From Bacteroidales bacterium UBA1184 (lineage in GTDB: Bacteria; Bacteroidota; Bacteroidia; Bacteroidales; ML635J-15): a stretch of 26,405 nt of DNA. Under the pieces are notes generated by a model. That model saw nothing but the letters and a program-made list of their open reading frames with translations, was not told the DNA's origin and did no database searches. The DNA is taken from the NCBI GenBank assembly GCA_002310235.1, contig DBYO01000019.1, forward strand, positions 185,892 to 212,296, written 5' to 3'. Shown here piece after piece: positions 15,646-22,035 of the stretch. The number at the start of each line of letters is the position of its first letter. Position 1 is the stretch's first letter. The position numbers were made by a program, and so were the translations under genes.

Positions 15646-16122
15646 TTATTTGATTCGTTTTAGAAGTGAAACAGAACGATTAGTACCAAAGAAATATTGA
15701 CAATTTAGTTTCTTGTATTTTAGTTCGTTGGCAAGTTCTTCAATAGTATATGAACCTTCTTCGTATCGATCAAGCAAATAGGCTACGCCATCATCTGCAA
15801 TCGGTCCAATAACAATATCGTAATCATGAGTAAACTCTGAACTGCGGCGACTTCTGTTCTTATATATGAATTCTGCCCATTCTGCAGTTGGATTATCAAA
15901 ACGCAATACTTTCAACTTTGAACCACTTAGAGAACTCTCGTCAAACTCATATTCTTGAACAATAGGAATACCTCCATCACGAATGGCACGTTTCTGTGAC
16001 AACTCAATAGCTTGTTGTTTTATGTCAGTCAAGTAAAATCCTTGTCCAAAATCTTTAAATTTATTGGATTTTGTAAGGTCTATCACGTTGAACTCTACAT
16101 TTGTACCATGATACAATTTCAT
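15646..16122 (-). CDS. DUF3990 protein, ADP-ribosyltransferase-like candidate toxin
   Basis: A complete 158-residue DUF3990 protein. The N-terminus reads MKLYHGTNVEF, followed by FKDFGQGFYLTD (22-33); the YHGT and GxGFYLT pair looks like the first two active-site strands of ADP-ribosyltransferase folds (His5 and Tyr30 of an H-Y-E type triad). YDIVIGPIADDGVAYLL (101-117) and LNCQYFFGT (139-147) are further conserved blocks; the third catalytic residue cannot be fixed by eye, with Gln142 or a nearby Glu possible. The start overlaps the upstream gene stop in ATGA, and the next gene follows after one base. Position between two small partner genes suggests a toxin-antitoxin or similar conflict module. 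The ADP-ribosyltransferase relation is inferred from motifs, and no activity is known to me for this family. Confidence 0.85.
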   Translation of the reverse strand: MKLYHGTNVEFNVIDLTKSNKFKDFGQGFYLTDIKQQAIELSQKRAIRDGGIPIVQEYEFDESSLSGSKLKVLRFDNPTAEWAEFIYKNRSRRSSEFTHDYDIVIGPIADDGVAYLLDRYEEGSYTIEELANELKYKKLNCQYFFGTNRSVSLLKRIK

Positions 16123-16337
16123 TCTAGCGTGCCTCCATTTTTCTTACATATAACAATTAGATCGTCAACAGTATCTTCTACTGATTGCAAATGCAATGTA
16201 GGATAAAATTCTACAAGAAAGTCAACGCCTTTAAACCGATAAAGATATTGAAAAACGTTTTTTACAGGCAATCCGACACGCCTTGCAAATGCGCGGATGC
16301 ATGCATTTATGAATGGTATCTGATATTTATCGGTCAT
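16119..16337 (-). CDS. DUF3791 family small protein
   Basis: A 72-residue protein, first gene of the three-gene DUF3990 operon. The pattern IPFINACIRAFARRVGL, then VDFLVEFYPTLHLQSVEDTV and a closing helix ending in GG, is the DUF3791 pattern (a helical protein with an FY-x-x-LH motif). The start at 16337 is chosen over 16379 because the promoter boxes lie at 16358-16386, so the longer frame would begin upstream of the transcript start. Its stop overlaps the DUF3990 start as ATGA, a form of coupling often seen in two-part toxin modules. Role unknown; antitoxin or chaperone-like partner of the DUF3990 protein is inferred from context alone. Confidence 0.82.
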   Translation of the reverse strand: MTDKYQIPFINACIRAFARRVGLPVKNVFQYLYRFKGVDFLVEFYPTLHLQSVEDTVDDLIVICKKNGGTLE

Positions 16338-16357
16338 AGAATTACCTTTTCTGAAGG

Positions 16358-16386
16358 CAAAGTTACACATTGTTTTCAAATATCAA
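16358..16386 (-). promoter_or_regulatory. Promoter of the DUF3791-DUF3990 operon
   Basis: Minus strand TTG (16386-16384), 18 bases, then TAACTTTG (16365-16358). Both boxes match the Bacteroides form with spacing one base short. The transcript would start near 16351, 14 bases before the ATG at 16337. Confidence 0.7.
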
Positions 16387-16412
16387 GATGATTTTTTGTC
16401 ATTTCTATATTT

Positions 16413-17651
16413 TCAAATCTTCCCTGCCAGCCAACCTGTCGAAAAGGCAATCTGCAAGTTGTAACCACCTGTATTGGCGTCAACGTCAAGCACTTCGCCT
16501 GCAAAGAAAAGACCTTTTACAAGTTTCGACTCCATAGTTTTCTGGTTGATTTCGTCAACCGACACGCCTCCGCTTGTGACAATGGCCTCGTTGAAGTCGC
16601 GATGCCCTACAATGTCGAAGGCAAAGTTCTTCATCAGAGCGACAATCCTGCGTCTTTCGTCGCCCGAAACCTGACAGGCAAGCTTTTCTCCATCCAACTT
16701 TGCCAAGTCGATAAACACCGGAATCATCTGCATAGGCAACAACTCGCGGAACAAAGCCTTCAGTTTTACCTTGCCATTGGCATCGAGATCGCGGAGGATA
16801 CGGGCATCGAGCTTCTTCTCATCGAGGGCTGGCTTAAAGTCAATAGAAAGGCTTACTTCGCGTTTTTCGTGCAAAGCAATTACAGCCCAGCGACTCATGG
16901 TTAGAATTACAGGTCCCGTAACGCCAAAATCTGTAAATTCCAGTTCGCCAAACTCCTCGAATGCTTTTTTGCCGTCGATAAACAATGTTGCAGAAATATT
17001 CTTGAGCGCCAGTTTGTTGAGTTTTGCAAAGAAGTCGTCTTTGCCGACAAGCGGAACCAAGGCAGGAAGTGTTTCCGACACCGAATGTCCGCATTTCTGG
17101 GCAAGCATATAGCCGTCGCCAGTAGAGCCTGTGAGCGGATACGATTTTCCGCCTGTGCACACCACAACCTTGTCGGCATGTAAAGTCGTTTCGCCACTTG
17201 CATCGCGAACTTTCACCCCACAGACGGCGCCATTCGCCACAATAATCTCGGTTACAGAGGTCGAAAACATGAATTTCGCCCCTGCCCTACGTGCAGTCGC
17301 CACAAGAGCATCAACCACATCGACAGCCTTTCCCGAAGCCGGGAAATAGCGTCCACCGCGCTCAAGCACGACCTCAACACCAGCCTCGTCGAGCATGGAA
17401 AGTATGTCGGACGAGAAAAACGACTTGAAAGCAGGATACAAAAACCTTGGTTCGGGGTATATGTTATTCATGAATCCCTTGATGTCGTCGGAATTGGTCA
17501 CGTTGCAACGCCCTTTGCCTGTAATCATCAGCTTGCGTGCCGCACGGGCATTCTTCTCGACAATGAGCACATTGGCACCGCTTCGGCAAGCCGAAATTGC
17601 CGCCAGCAGTCCCGAAGCTCCTGCTCCAACTATGATTGTGTCAAATTGCAT
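16413..17651 (-). CDS. HI0933-like NAD(P)/FAD-dependent oxidoreductase (BaiN/RdsA family)
   Basis: A complete 412-residue flavoprotein. The ATG at 17651 begins MQFDTIIVGAGASGLLAAIS, the FAD-binding Rossmann motif at the very N-terminus; the longer frame from 17729 only translates a tandem repeat and is rejected. Further family marks are KLMITGKGRCNVTN (40-53), RGGRYFPASGKA, VVCTGGKSYPLTGSTGDGY, FTDFGVTGPVIL and the closing VDANTGGYNLQIAFSTGWLAG. This is the HI0933 (COG2081) family, a relative of fumarate-reductase-type flavoproteins. Some members reduce dead-end rRNA or flavin adducts or act on bile acid intermediates, but the reaction of this one is not known. It is cytoplasmic, with no signal. 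No promoter could be fixed because the upstream bases are repeats (17668-17792). Confidence 0.92.
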   Translation of the reverse strand: MQFDTIIVGAGASGLLAAISACRSGANVLIVEKNARAARKLMITGKGRCNVTNSDDIKGFMNNIYPEPRFLYPAFKSFFSSDILSMLDEAGVEVVLERGGRYFPASGKAVDVVDALVATARRAGAKFMFSTSVTEIIVANGAVCGVKVRDASGETTLHADKVVVCTGGKSYPLTGSTGDGYMLAQKCGHSVSETLPALVPLVGKDDFFAKLNKLALKNISATLFIDGKKAFEEFGELEFTDFGVTGPVILTMSRWAVIALHEKREVSLSIDFKPALDEKKLDARILRDLDANGKVKLKALFRELLPMQMIPVFIDLAKLDGEKLACQVSGDERRRIVALMKNFAFDIVGHRDFNEAIVTSGGVSVDEINQKTMESKLVKGLFFAGEVLDVDANTGGYNLQIAFSTGWLAGKI

Positions 17652-17667
17652 GGAAATAGTTTGATGG

Positions 17668-17724
17668 TTTCTGGTTTCTATGTTTCTGGTTTCACGTTTC
17701 TGGTTCAACGTTTCTGGTTCAACG
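17668..17724. repeat. 14-bp tandem repeat array
   Basis: Four near-identical units of TTTCTGGTTCAACG or TTTCTGGTTTCACG (the first 15 bases long) follow each other directly upstream of the HI0933-like gene. Beyond them, at about 17757-17792, is a second low-complexity run of CTTTCAA units. Nothing is coded here; the open frame through it is only an effect of the repeat. Confidence 0.85.
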
Positions 17725-17791
17725 TTCAAAGTTCAATGGGGCTATCGCTTATAATCCAACTTTCAACTCTTAACTTTCAACTTTCAACTTA

Positions 17792-18634
17792 TTAGAACAG
17801 TCCGTTTACCATATCTCCCCAGATGTGCATGTAACGCTTGAACTGCTTCGATGTCATGTTACCGCCACCTTTGGTCAGCTTATCCGATATAGCAGACGCC
17901 TCCTGGCTGTATTTCTCGAAATCGTTCATGGCGGCCTCGTCGCCACGCATCACATTGCGCAAAGCCTCTACTGCCAAGTTGACATAATTCTCGTACTGGT
18001 CGAGCAATTCGTCCATTTCCGACTCGTCAGCAGCCGACTTGGTATTCATATTTGCATTGTCGTCACCATACAAAAAGTTGCTGAAAGCATCGACAAACAC
18101 ATCGTACATGCCACCTCCGGCAATTGTATCGTGACGCTCGTAATGCCACGATGACGCGGAATCAGCGTCCGTCACGCCTAAATCGTTGAAAAACGACGAA
18201 AAAGCATCGACAATCTCATCAGCAAACGACTGATCGTCATCATAAGTATTGTCGTCGGCATAAGGTTCAACGTAGAAATCGTAGTAGTCATCCTGCGCAG
18301 GCGATGATTTTGAGGCAAAATACCTCAAATTGTCGCGATACACGCGGTAGTCCTTCTTCGAAATCTTATTTTCAATAGCAGAGAAACGCTTCTGCTGGGC
18401 TGCATTCATGTCCATGCCGTACAGGATATTGGCGATTTTCGCCGCCAATTCCATATCCTTGGATTTCACTGCATTTTCGAAACAATCGAGATACAAATCG
18501 ACATCGCCGTCATTGTTGACGGCAACAACATCCATCAAATTCTTTTGAGAAGCAAAAAACTCTGCATTTGCACCCATAGCTGACATAACCGCAACGGTCA
18601 TAACTGCAAACAAAACCAACTTTTTCATAGTCAT
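17792..18634 (-). CDS. Secreted acidic protein of unknown function
   Basis: A complete protein of 280 residues (278 if the second ATG at 18628, MKKLVLFAV, is used; the bases cannot decide). The signal peptide is clear, with KK, a hydrophobic run and an Ala-rich cleavage site near ANAEF. I do not recognise a family. Residues about 40-105 are helical (LDCFENAVKSKDMELAAKI, then AAQQKRFSAIENKISK), residues about 110-150 are very rich in Asp and Tyr (DDYYDFYVEPYADDNTYDDD), and the rest is helical again (FSSFFNDLG, then LLDQYENYVNLAVEAL near 210-225), ending KRYMHIWGDMVNGLF. It is divergent from another unknown gene at 18820. A TATATTTG box lies 25 bases before the start. The acidic patch could bind metal or a basic partner, but this is a guess. 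Confidence 0.8.
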   Translation of the reverse strand: MTMKKLVLFAVMTVAVMSAMGANAEFFASQKNLMDVVAVNNDGDVDLYLDCFENAVKSKDMELAAKIANILYGMDMNAAQQKRFSAIENKISKKDYRVYRDNLRYFASKSSPAQDDYYDFYVEPYADDNTYDDDQSFADEIVDAFSSFFNDLGVTDADSASSWHYERHDTIAGGGMYDVFVDAFSNFLYGDDNANMNTKSAADESEMDELLDQYENYVNLAVEALRNVMRGDEAAMNDFEKYSQEASAISDKLTKGGGNMTSKQFKRYMHIWGDMVNGLF

Positions 18635-18658
18635 CTGTTTTTAAGAAATTTGCGAAAA

Positions 18659-18666
18659 CAAATATA
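18659..18666 (-). promoter_or_regulatory. -7 box for the 17792-18634 gene
   Basis: Minus strand TATATTTG matches TAnnTTTG. A TTG lies 15 bases upstream at 18684-18682, shorter than usual. It ends 25 bases before the ATG. Confidence 0.4.
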
Positions 18667-18753
18667 TCACAAAGCGTGCCACAACGTCCATAATATTTCG
18701 TTAAAACTTTGCAAACGAAGTTATAACGTTCAATTTTAAATTTTTTCACAACC

Positions 18754-18797
18754 TACGACAAGTTTTGTCATAACCTTGTACGACATTTGTTGTCGTA
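18754..18797. promoter_or_regulatory. Tandem operator-like dyads TACGACA-N5-TGTCRTA
   Basis: 18754-18772 reads TACGACA, five bases, TGTCATA; 18779-18797 reads TACGACA, five bases, TGTCGTA (a perfect 7-bp dyad). Centres are 25 bases apart. Both lie just before the ATG at 18820, where a repressor would block transcription. The half-sites recall the dyads of BlaI/MecI/CopY-type repressors, but with GAC instead of the usual core; the regulator is not in the window. Confidence 0.6.
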
Positions 18798-18819
18798 AGA
18801 AACTAAAAAAATTAAAGCC

Positions 18820-19338
18820 ATGTATATTGACAAGAACACTCCGATTGAAGAATATGAAGGCTACTTTGCAACTCGCGAATATTGGGACTGCTTGGGAGGC
18901 GAATATAAGTACACTAGCATTGAAAAGAAGATTTTTGAGTTGGCAAGTTTTGTCCAGGGAGGTGGCAACCTTGAGCGAGCCATTGCCAAATATGCCGAAG
19001 ACCGCGAAGATACCTACCGCAATGTCATACAGTATTCCATTATGGATTACATTACTACACTGATGGGTTCCGAAGTTTACGTGCGCGTCATGTTGCTCCG
19101 TCGCGATGAGTTTGTGAAGCTGCTGAGCGAACTGCTGAAAGTCGGTGCCGAAGTGGTACGGAAATATAAGCGAATCGACTCGCGCTATTATGACTACCTG
19201 GAGTGGGAACTCAAAAAAGTGGAAGATGACAGCATCCTTGTCGCCATCGAAGAAGAGCACAAGCGCAAATATTCCGACGAAACCCTCGAAGACCAGCAGA
19301 AATGGATAAAGTTCTGGAAGGAAGAAAGTTTGTGGTAA
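18820..19338 (+). CDS. Hypothetical protein, highly charged helical, function unknown
   Basis: A complete 172-residue cytoplasmic protein with no signal or membrane segment. I do not recognise the family. It is strongly charged and helical: YFATREYWDCLGGEYKYTS at the start, FELASFVQGGGNLERAIAKY, NVIQYSIMDYITTLMG and a long C-terminal Lys/Glu stretch ending QQKWIKFWKEESLW. The end looks like a coiled or helical tail. The codons and base composition match the neighbours. It is a single-gene unit: the tandem operator-like dyads lie 23-66 bases before the ATG and a good intrinsic terminator follows at 19373-19402. The divergent neighbour is a secreted unknown protein, and a shared regulator is possible. 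That the gene has an operator and a terminator argues it is real. Confidence 0.8.
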   Translation: MYIDKNTPIEEYEGYFATREYWDCLGGEYKYTSIEKKIFELASFVQGGGNLERAIAKYAEDREDTYRNVIQYSIMDYITTLMGSEVYVRVMLLRRDEFVKLLSELLKVGAEVVRKYKRIDSRYYDYLEWELKKVEDDSILVAIEEEHKRKYSDETLEDQQKWIKFWKEESLW

Positions 19339-19372
19339 AGACGAAAAACTATTCATAATAATATAAAAGCTG

Positions 19373-19402
19373 AAACTCCCTGCCCAAAGTGGGGAGTTTT
19401 TT
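19373..19402 (+). terminator. Intrinsic terminator after the 18820 gene
   Basis: AAACTCCC pairs with GGGAGTTT to give an 8-bp stem with an 11-base loop, running into TTTTTT at 19397-19402. It lies 35 bases after the stop codon at 19338. Confidence 0.85.
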
Positions 19403-19412
19403 CATTCCGTTC

Positions 19413-19495
19413 TTCACGAAATGTGTAAAATTGCTACAAAAATGGTTCATAAAATGTGTGGATTTGCTCTAAAAATGGTTCATAAAATGTGAAAT
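19413..19495. repeat. 33-bp tandem repeat array A
   Basis: Units start at 19413, 19446 and 19479 (33 bases apart). The core is AAAAATGGTTCATAAAATGT; the part between cores is variable (AAAATTGCTAC, then GGATTTGCTCT). A fourth fragment, TTCATAAAATGTGTAA, lies at about 19534-19549. Confidence 0.85.
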
Positions 19496-19580
19496 AGTTT
19501 TAATAATCAACAAGTTGTAAAGTATTTTGGATATTCATAAAATGTGTAACCAGAATCATGCTTTCTCTGCAGCAAAAACG

Positions 19581-19692
19581 ACACTTGTCATGCTGAACTG
19601 CTCACTGCGATGTGCTGAGCTTCGCTCCCTGAGCCTGCGGTTACTGAGCAGTCGAAGTATCGAAGGACCGAAGCAAGCGAAGTCGAAGTGCA
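19581..19692. repeat. Dispersed-repeat-like element (CTGAGC/GTCGAAG type)
   Basis: The stretch has several CTGAGC and GTCGAAG copies (TGCTGAGCTTCGCTCCCTGA, TTACTGAGCAGTCGAAGT, GCGAAGTCGAAGTGC), the pattern of the small dispersed repeats common between genes in Bacteroidota. Only one copy can be seen in this window, so the dispersed nature rests on family knowledge. Confidence 0.55.
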
Positions 19693-19771
19693 GAATCTGG
19701 CTCCGTTTTTTGCAAAGGCAGAAGTTCCGTTATACATAACCACCGCCGAAAAATTTTATCATATTTCTTGC

Positions 19772-19860
19772 AAAAGTCGCCCCGAAAAGTGTATCTTTGC
19801 GCCGAAAAGTCGCCCCGAAAAGTGTATGGCAATCGGAAAAAGTCGCCCCGAAAAATGTCA
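19772..19860. repeat. 33-bp tandem repeat array B
   Basis: Three units start at 19772, 19805 and 19838, exactly 33 bases apart. The 23-base core begins AAAAGTCGCCCCGAAAAGTG; the 10-base gaps differ (CTTTGCGCCG, GGCAATCGGA). The third core ends ATGTCA instead of GTGTAT. Shape and period match array A. The first unit contains TATCTTTG (19792-19799), a perfect TAnnTTTG. Confidence 0.88.
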
Positions 19861-20073
19861 ACATGTTTATTTTCAAAAGGTTGAAAAATGGCAAAAAAAG
19901 CAACATTTTTTTTCTAAATTCTGCGACATATTTTGGCGTATCTATTACTTTTCTTTGTCGAAAAAAAGATATGCACAAGCTATAATATTGAAACTGTATT
20001 ACTTAACTATCACGAGATGTAATTTATGGTATAGCAATGGTGGATTTCTATCGAAAATAATTAGAAATGTTGA

Positions 20074-20103
20074 TTGTGAGATGGACGTATTGTATTAAAT
20101 TTG
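20074..20103 (+). promoter_or_regulatory. Promoter of the DUF262 operon (TTG-N19-TAAATTTG)
   Basis: TTG at 20074-20076, 19 bases, TAAATTTG at 20096-20103: a full match in both boxes and spacing to the Bacteroides promoter form. The leader before the ATG at 20195 would be about 85 bases. Confidence 0.72.
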
Positions 20104-20194
20104 TGAGGTCGTTTTTCTCGAAATCTGTTTTATGGACTTCAGCGGAAGAAGGGAAGATGATGGAAAATGTTTTTGTAATTAAAAATGCTAAAAT

Positions 20195-22033
20195 ATGGCA
20201 GAAAATAAGATTGAATTGGAATCAGTTAGCGAAAATATAATGAATAATCAAATTGCTTTAAAAAAAATCAATGACATCCTTGAATTAAACTTCTTTATTC
20301 CAAGTTATCAACGAGGTTACAGATGGACCGAACAACAGGTAAATGATTTGTTAAACGACATATGGGAATTTATTAATAAGCCCAACAAACAGCAAGGAGA
20401 GTTTTATTGTCTTCAACCAATTGTGGTTAAAACTTGTACTGATGAATTTGTCAAAAACAACCAATTGGAAAGCGAATTCGATAATAAATGGTATGAAGTT
20501 GTTGACGGACAACAAAGGTTGACAACAATATTTATTATTCTTTCATATCTTGAAAAATTTTTGGGAGAAGAATCATTGTCTTCGTCATATGGAAAATCAA
20601 AATTTGTTTTGGAATATGAGACCCGACACGAAACACGTAATTTCTTAAGTAATATTACTAACAAAGAGGATTACATTGGTATTGATTCCTACTTTATTCA
20701 TAAGGCATACACAACAATAGAATCATGGTTTAAAGGTCAGAAACAGCCCAAATTTGTACGAGATTCTATTTTAAATGCATTTATGATTGATGATGATAAT
20801 AAATTTCCTATTGAAATCATTTGGTATGAATTATCTTCAAATGATGATTCCATTGAGTCTTTTATACGCCTGAATGTTGGAAAGATTCCTTTAACAAATG
20901 CTGAACTTATTAAGGCATTGTTTTTACAGGAACGAAACTTTGGTGACGAAGTGGAATTGCGCCAACTAGAAATAGCTAAAGAATGGGACTCTATAGAATA
21001 TGCTTTACAAAATAATAACTTCTGGGCATTTCTAAATGAAACCGACTCAAACATTCCTGCAAGAATAGAATTTCTATTTGATGTAATGTACAAAGTTGCA
21101 AAAAAAGATGATAGCGAAGCTGATAATAAATATGGAACAGATCAATATGCCACATTCCGTTTCTTTAATAAAAAGTTTGATCCTTCTGGCAATTTATCAA
21201 AAGCCGTAGAGAATTCTTGGAATGAGATTAAAGATTATTTTTCCGCTTTTGAAGATTGGTATAATGACAATGAATGGTATCATTATATTGGATATTTAAT
21301 ATGGGCTGGAACTTCTATTGTAGATATTTACTCTCTCTACAAAAAATCATCAAAAACAGAATTTAAAGAAAAACTAGTTGAGTTAGTTCGGAAACATATT
21401 GGAAATATAGAATATCATGATAATAATGGCAAATATAATGTTAGTGTTTCGTATGAGACAGATAAAAAGACACTCCGTTCGCTATTATTATTATACAATA
21501 TAGAGTTTATTTTACAGAAAAAAGAATCCGACTATTATCGATTCCCATTTGATTTGTTCAAAGATGATAAATGGGATATAGAGCACATATCTTCTCAAAC
21601 AACAAATGAATTGAAAGATAAAAAAGATCAAGAAGAATGGTTGAAAGTCGCTTTAGATGCTCTCGATGATAAAACAAAAAAAGAATTCGAAGATGATAAC
21701 ATATCTTCTTCAACAGATTTTAACTTAAAAAGAAAATGGATTACAGAAAAAGTTGGAGAAGAAAACATTGATGAAGATTTAAAAAATTGTGTTGGCAATC
21801 TCACGTTACTAAATGCTTCAATAAACCGTGGTTATGGAAATGCTATTTTTCCAGCAAAAAGAAAAGTAATTATCGAACATGACAAAATAGGTTCATTTAT
21901 TCCATTGTGTACAAAAAATGTTTTCTTAAAGTATCTGACTGGAGGCAATAATCTTCGCTGGGGTGAAAAAGACATTGAAATATCAATGAACCATTTCGTT
22001 GAAATATTATCTAAATATTTAATAAAGAAATAA
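20195..22033 (+). CDS. DUF262-DUF1524 protein (GmrSD-like, candidate restriction nuclease)
   Basis: A complete 612-residue protein. The DUF262 (GmrS-like) domain shows FIPSYQRGYRWTEQQVNDLL (34-53) and the nucleotide-handling motif VVDGQQRLTTIFI (102-114), then FIRLNVGKIPLTNAELIKA (223-241). The C-terminal part is DUF1524 (GmrD-like HNH-type nuclease): WDIEHISSQTTNE (460-472) with His464, NCVGNLTLLNASINRGYGNA (531-550) with Asn535 and Asn549, and FPAKRKVI (552-559). Family knowledge: GmrSD enzymes are type IV restriction systems that cut modified phage DNA using NTP; SspE of phosphorothioate defence has the same two domains. The catalytic motifs look intact, although SSQ replaces the more usual x-P-Q after EHI. 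The second DUF262 gene follows after two bases. The gene is AT-richer than the genes to its left, suggesting transfer. Target DNA is unknown. Confidence 0.92.
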   Translation: MAENKIELESVSENIMNNQIALKKINDILELNFFIPSYQRGYRWTEQQVNDLLNDIWEFINKPNKQQGEFYCLQPIVVKTCTDEFVKNNQLESEFDNKWYEVVDGQQRLTTIFIILSYLEKFLGEESLSSSYGKSKFVLEYETRHETRNFLSNITNKEDYIGIDSYFIHKAYTTIESWFKGQKQPKFVRDSILNAFMIDDDNKFPIEIIWYELSSNDDSIESFIRLNVGKIPLTNAELIKALFLQERNFGDEVELRQLEIAKEWDSIEYALQNNNFWAFLNETDSNIPARIEFLFDVMYKVAKKDDSEADNKYGTDQYATFRFFNKKFDPSGNLSKAVENSWNEIKDYFSAFEDWYNDNEWYHYIGYLIWAGTSIVDIYSLYKKSSKTEFKEKLVELVRKHIGNIEYHDNNGKYNVSVSYETDKKTLRSLLLLYNIEFILQKKESDYYRFPFDLFKDDKWDIEHISSQTTNELKDKKDQEEWLKVALDALDDKTKKEFEDDNISSSTDFNLKRKWITEKVGEENIDEDLKNCVGNLTLLNASINRGYGNAIFPAKRKVIIEHDKIGSFIPLCTKNVFLKYLTGGNNLRWGEKDIEISMNHFVEILSKYLIKK

Positions 22034-22035
22034 TT

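Larger units (their letters stand above)
19339..20194. other. Repeat-rich non-coding stretch before the DUF262 operon
   Basis: 856 bases with no convincing gene. It holds a terminator (19373-19402), a first array of 33-bp repeats (19413-19495), a dispersed-repeat-like block (about 19581-19692), a second array of 33-bp repeats (19772-19860) and the DUF262 promoter (20074-20103). Open frames across 19696-20098 and on the other strand are products of the 33-bp period and have no start or protein signature. Confidence 0.75.

Noticed and set aside
17652..17729. N-terminal extension of the HI0933-like protein (26 extra residues)
   Set aside because: The extension only translates the 14-bp tandem repeat. 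The family starts directly at the FAD motif, as given by the ATG at 17651.
18736..19356. 206-codon open frame on the minus strand opposite the 18820 gene
   Set aside because: It is a shadow rich in Phe and Val with no start context. The plus strand gene has an operator-like region and a terminator. The choice is fairly but not fully certain, since the 18820 protein is itself of unknown family.
19413..19860. CRISPR-like array from regularly spaced repeats
   Set aside because: Repeats number only three per array, gaps are 10-11 bases, far too short for spacers, and no cas genes are present.
19696..20098. Open frame on the plus strand with repeated KSRPEKC, and one on the minus strand (19730-19978) with repeated TLFGATF
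   Set aside because: Both arise because array B has a period of 33 bases, a multiple of three, which keeps all frames open. No signal, start context or known protein supports them.
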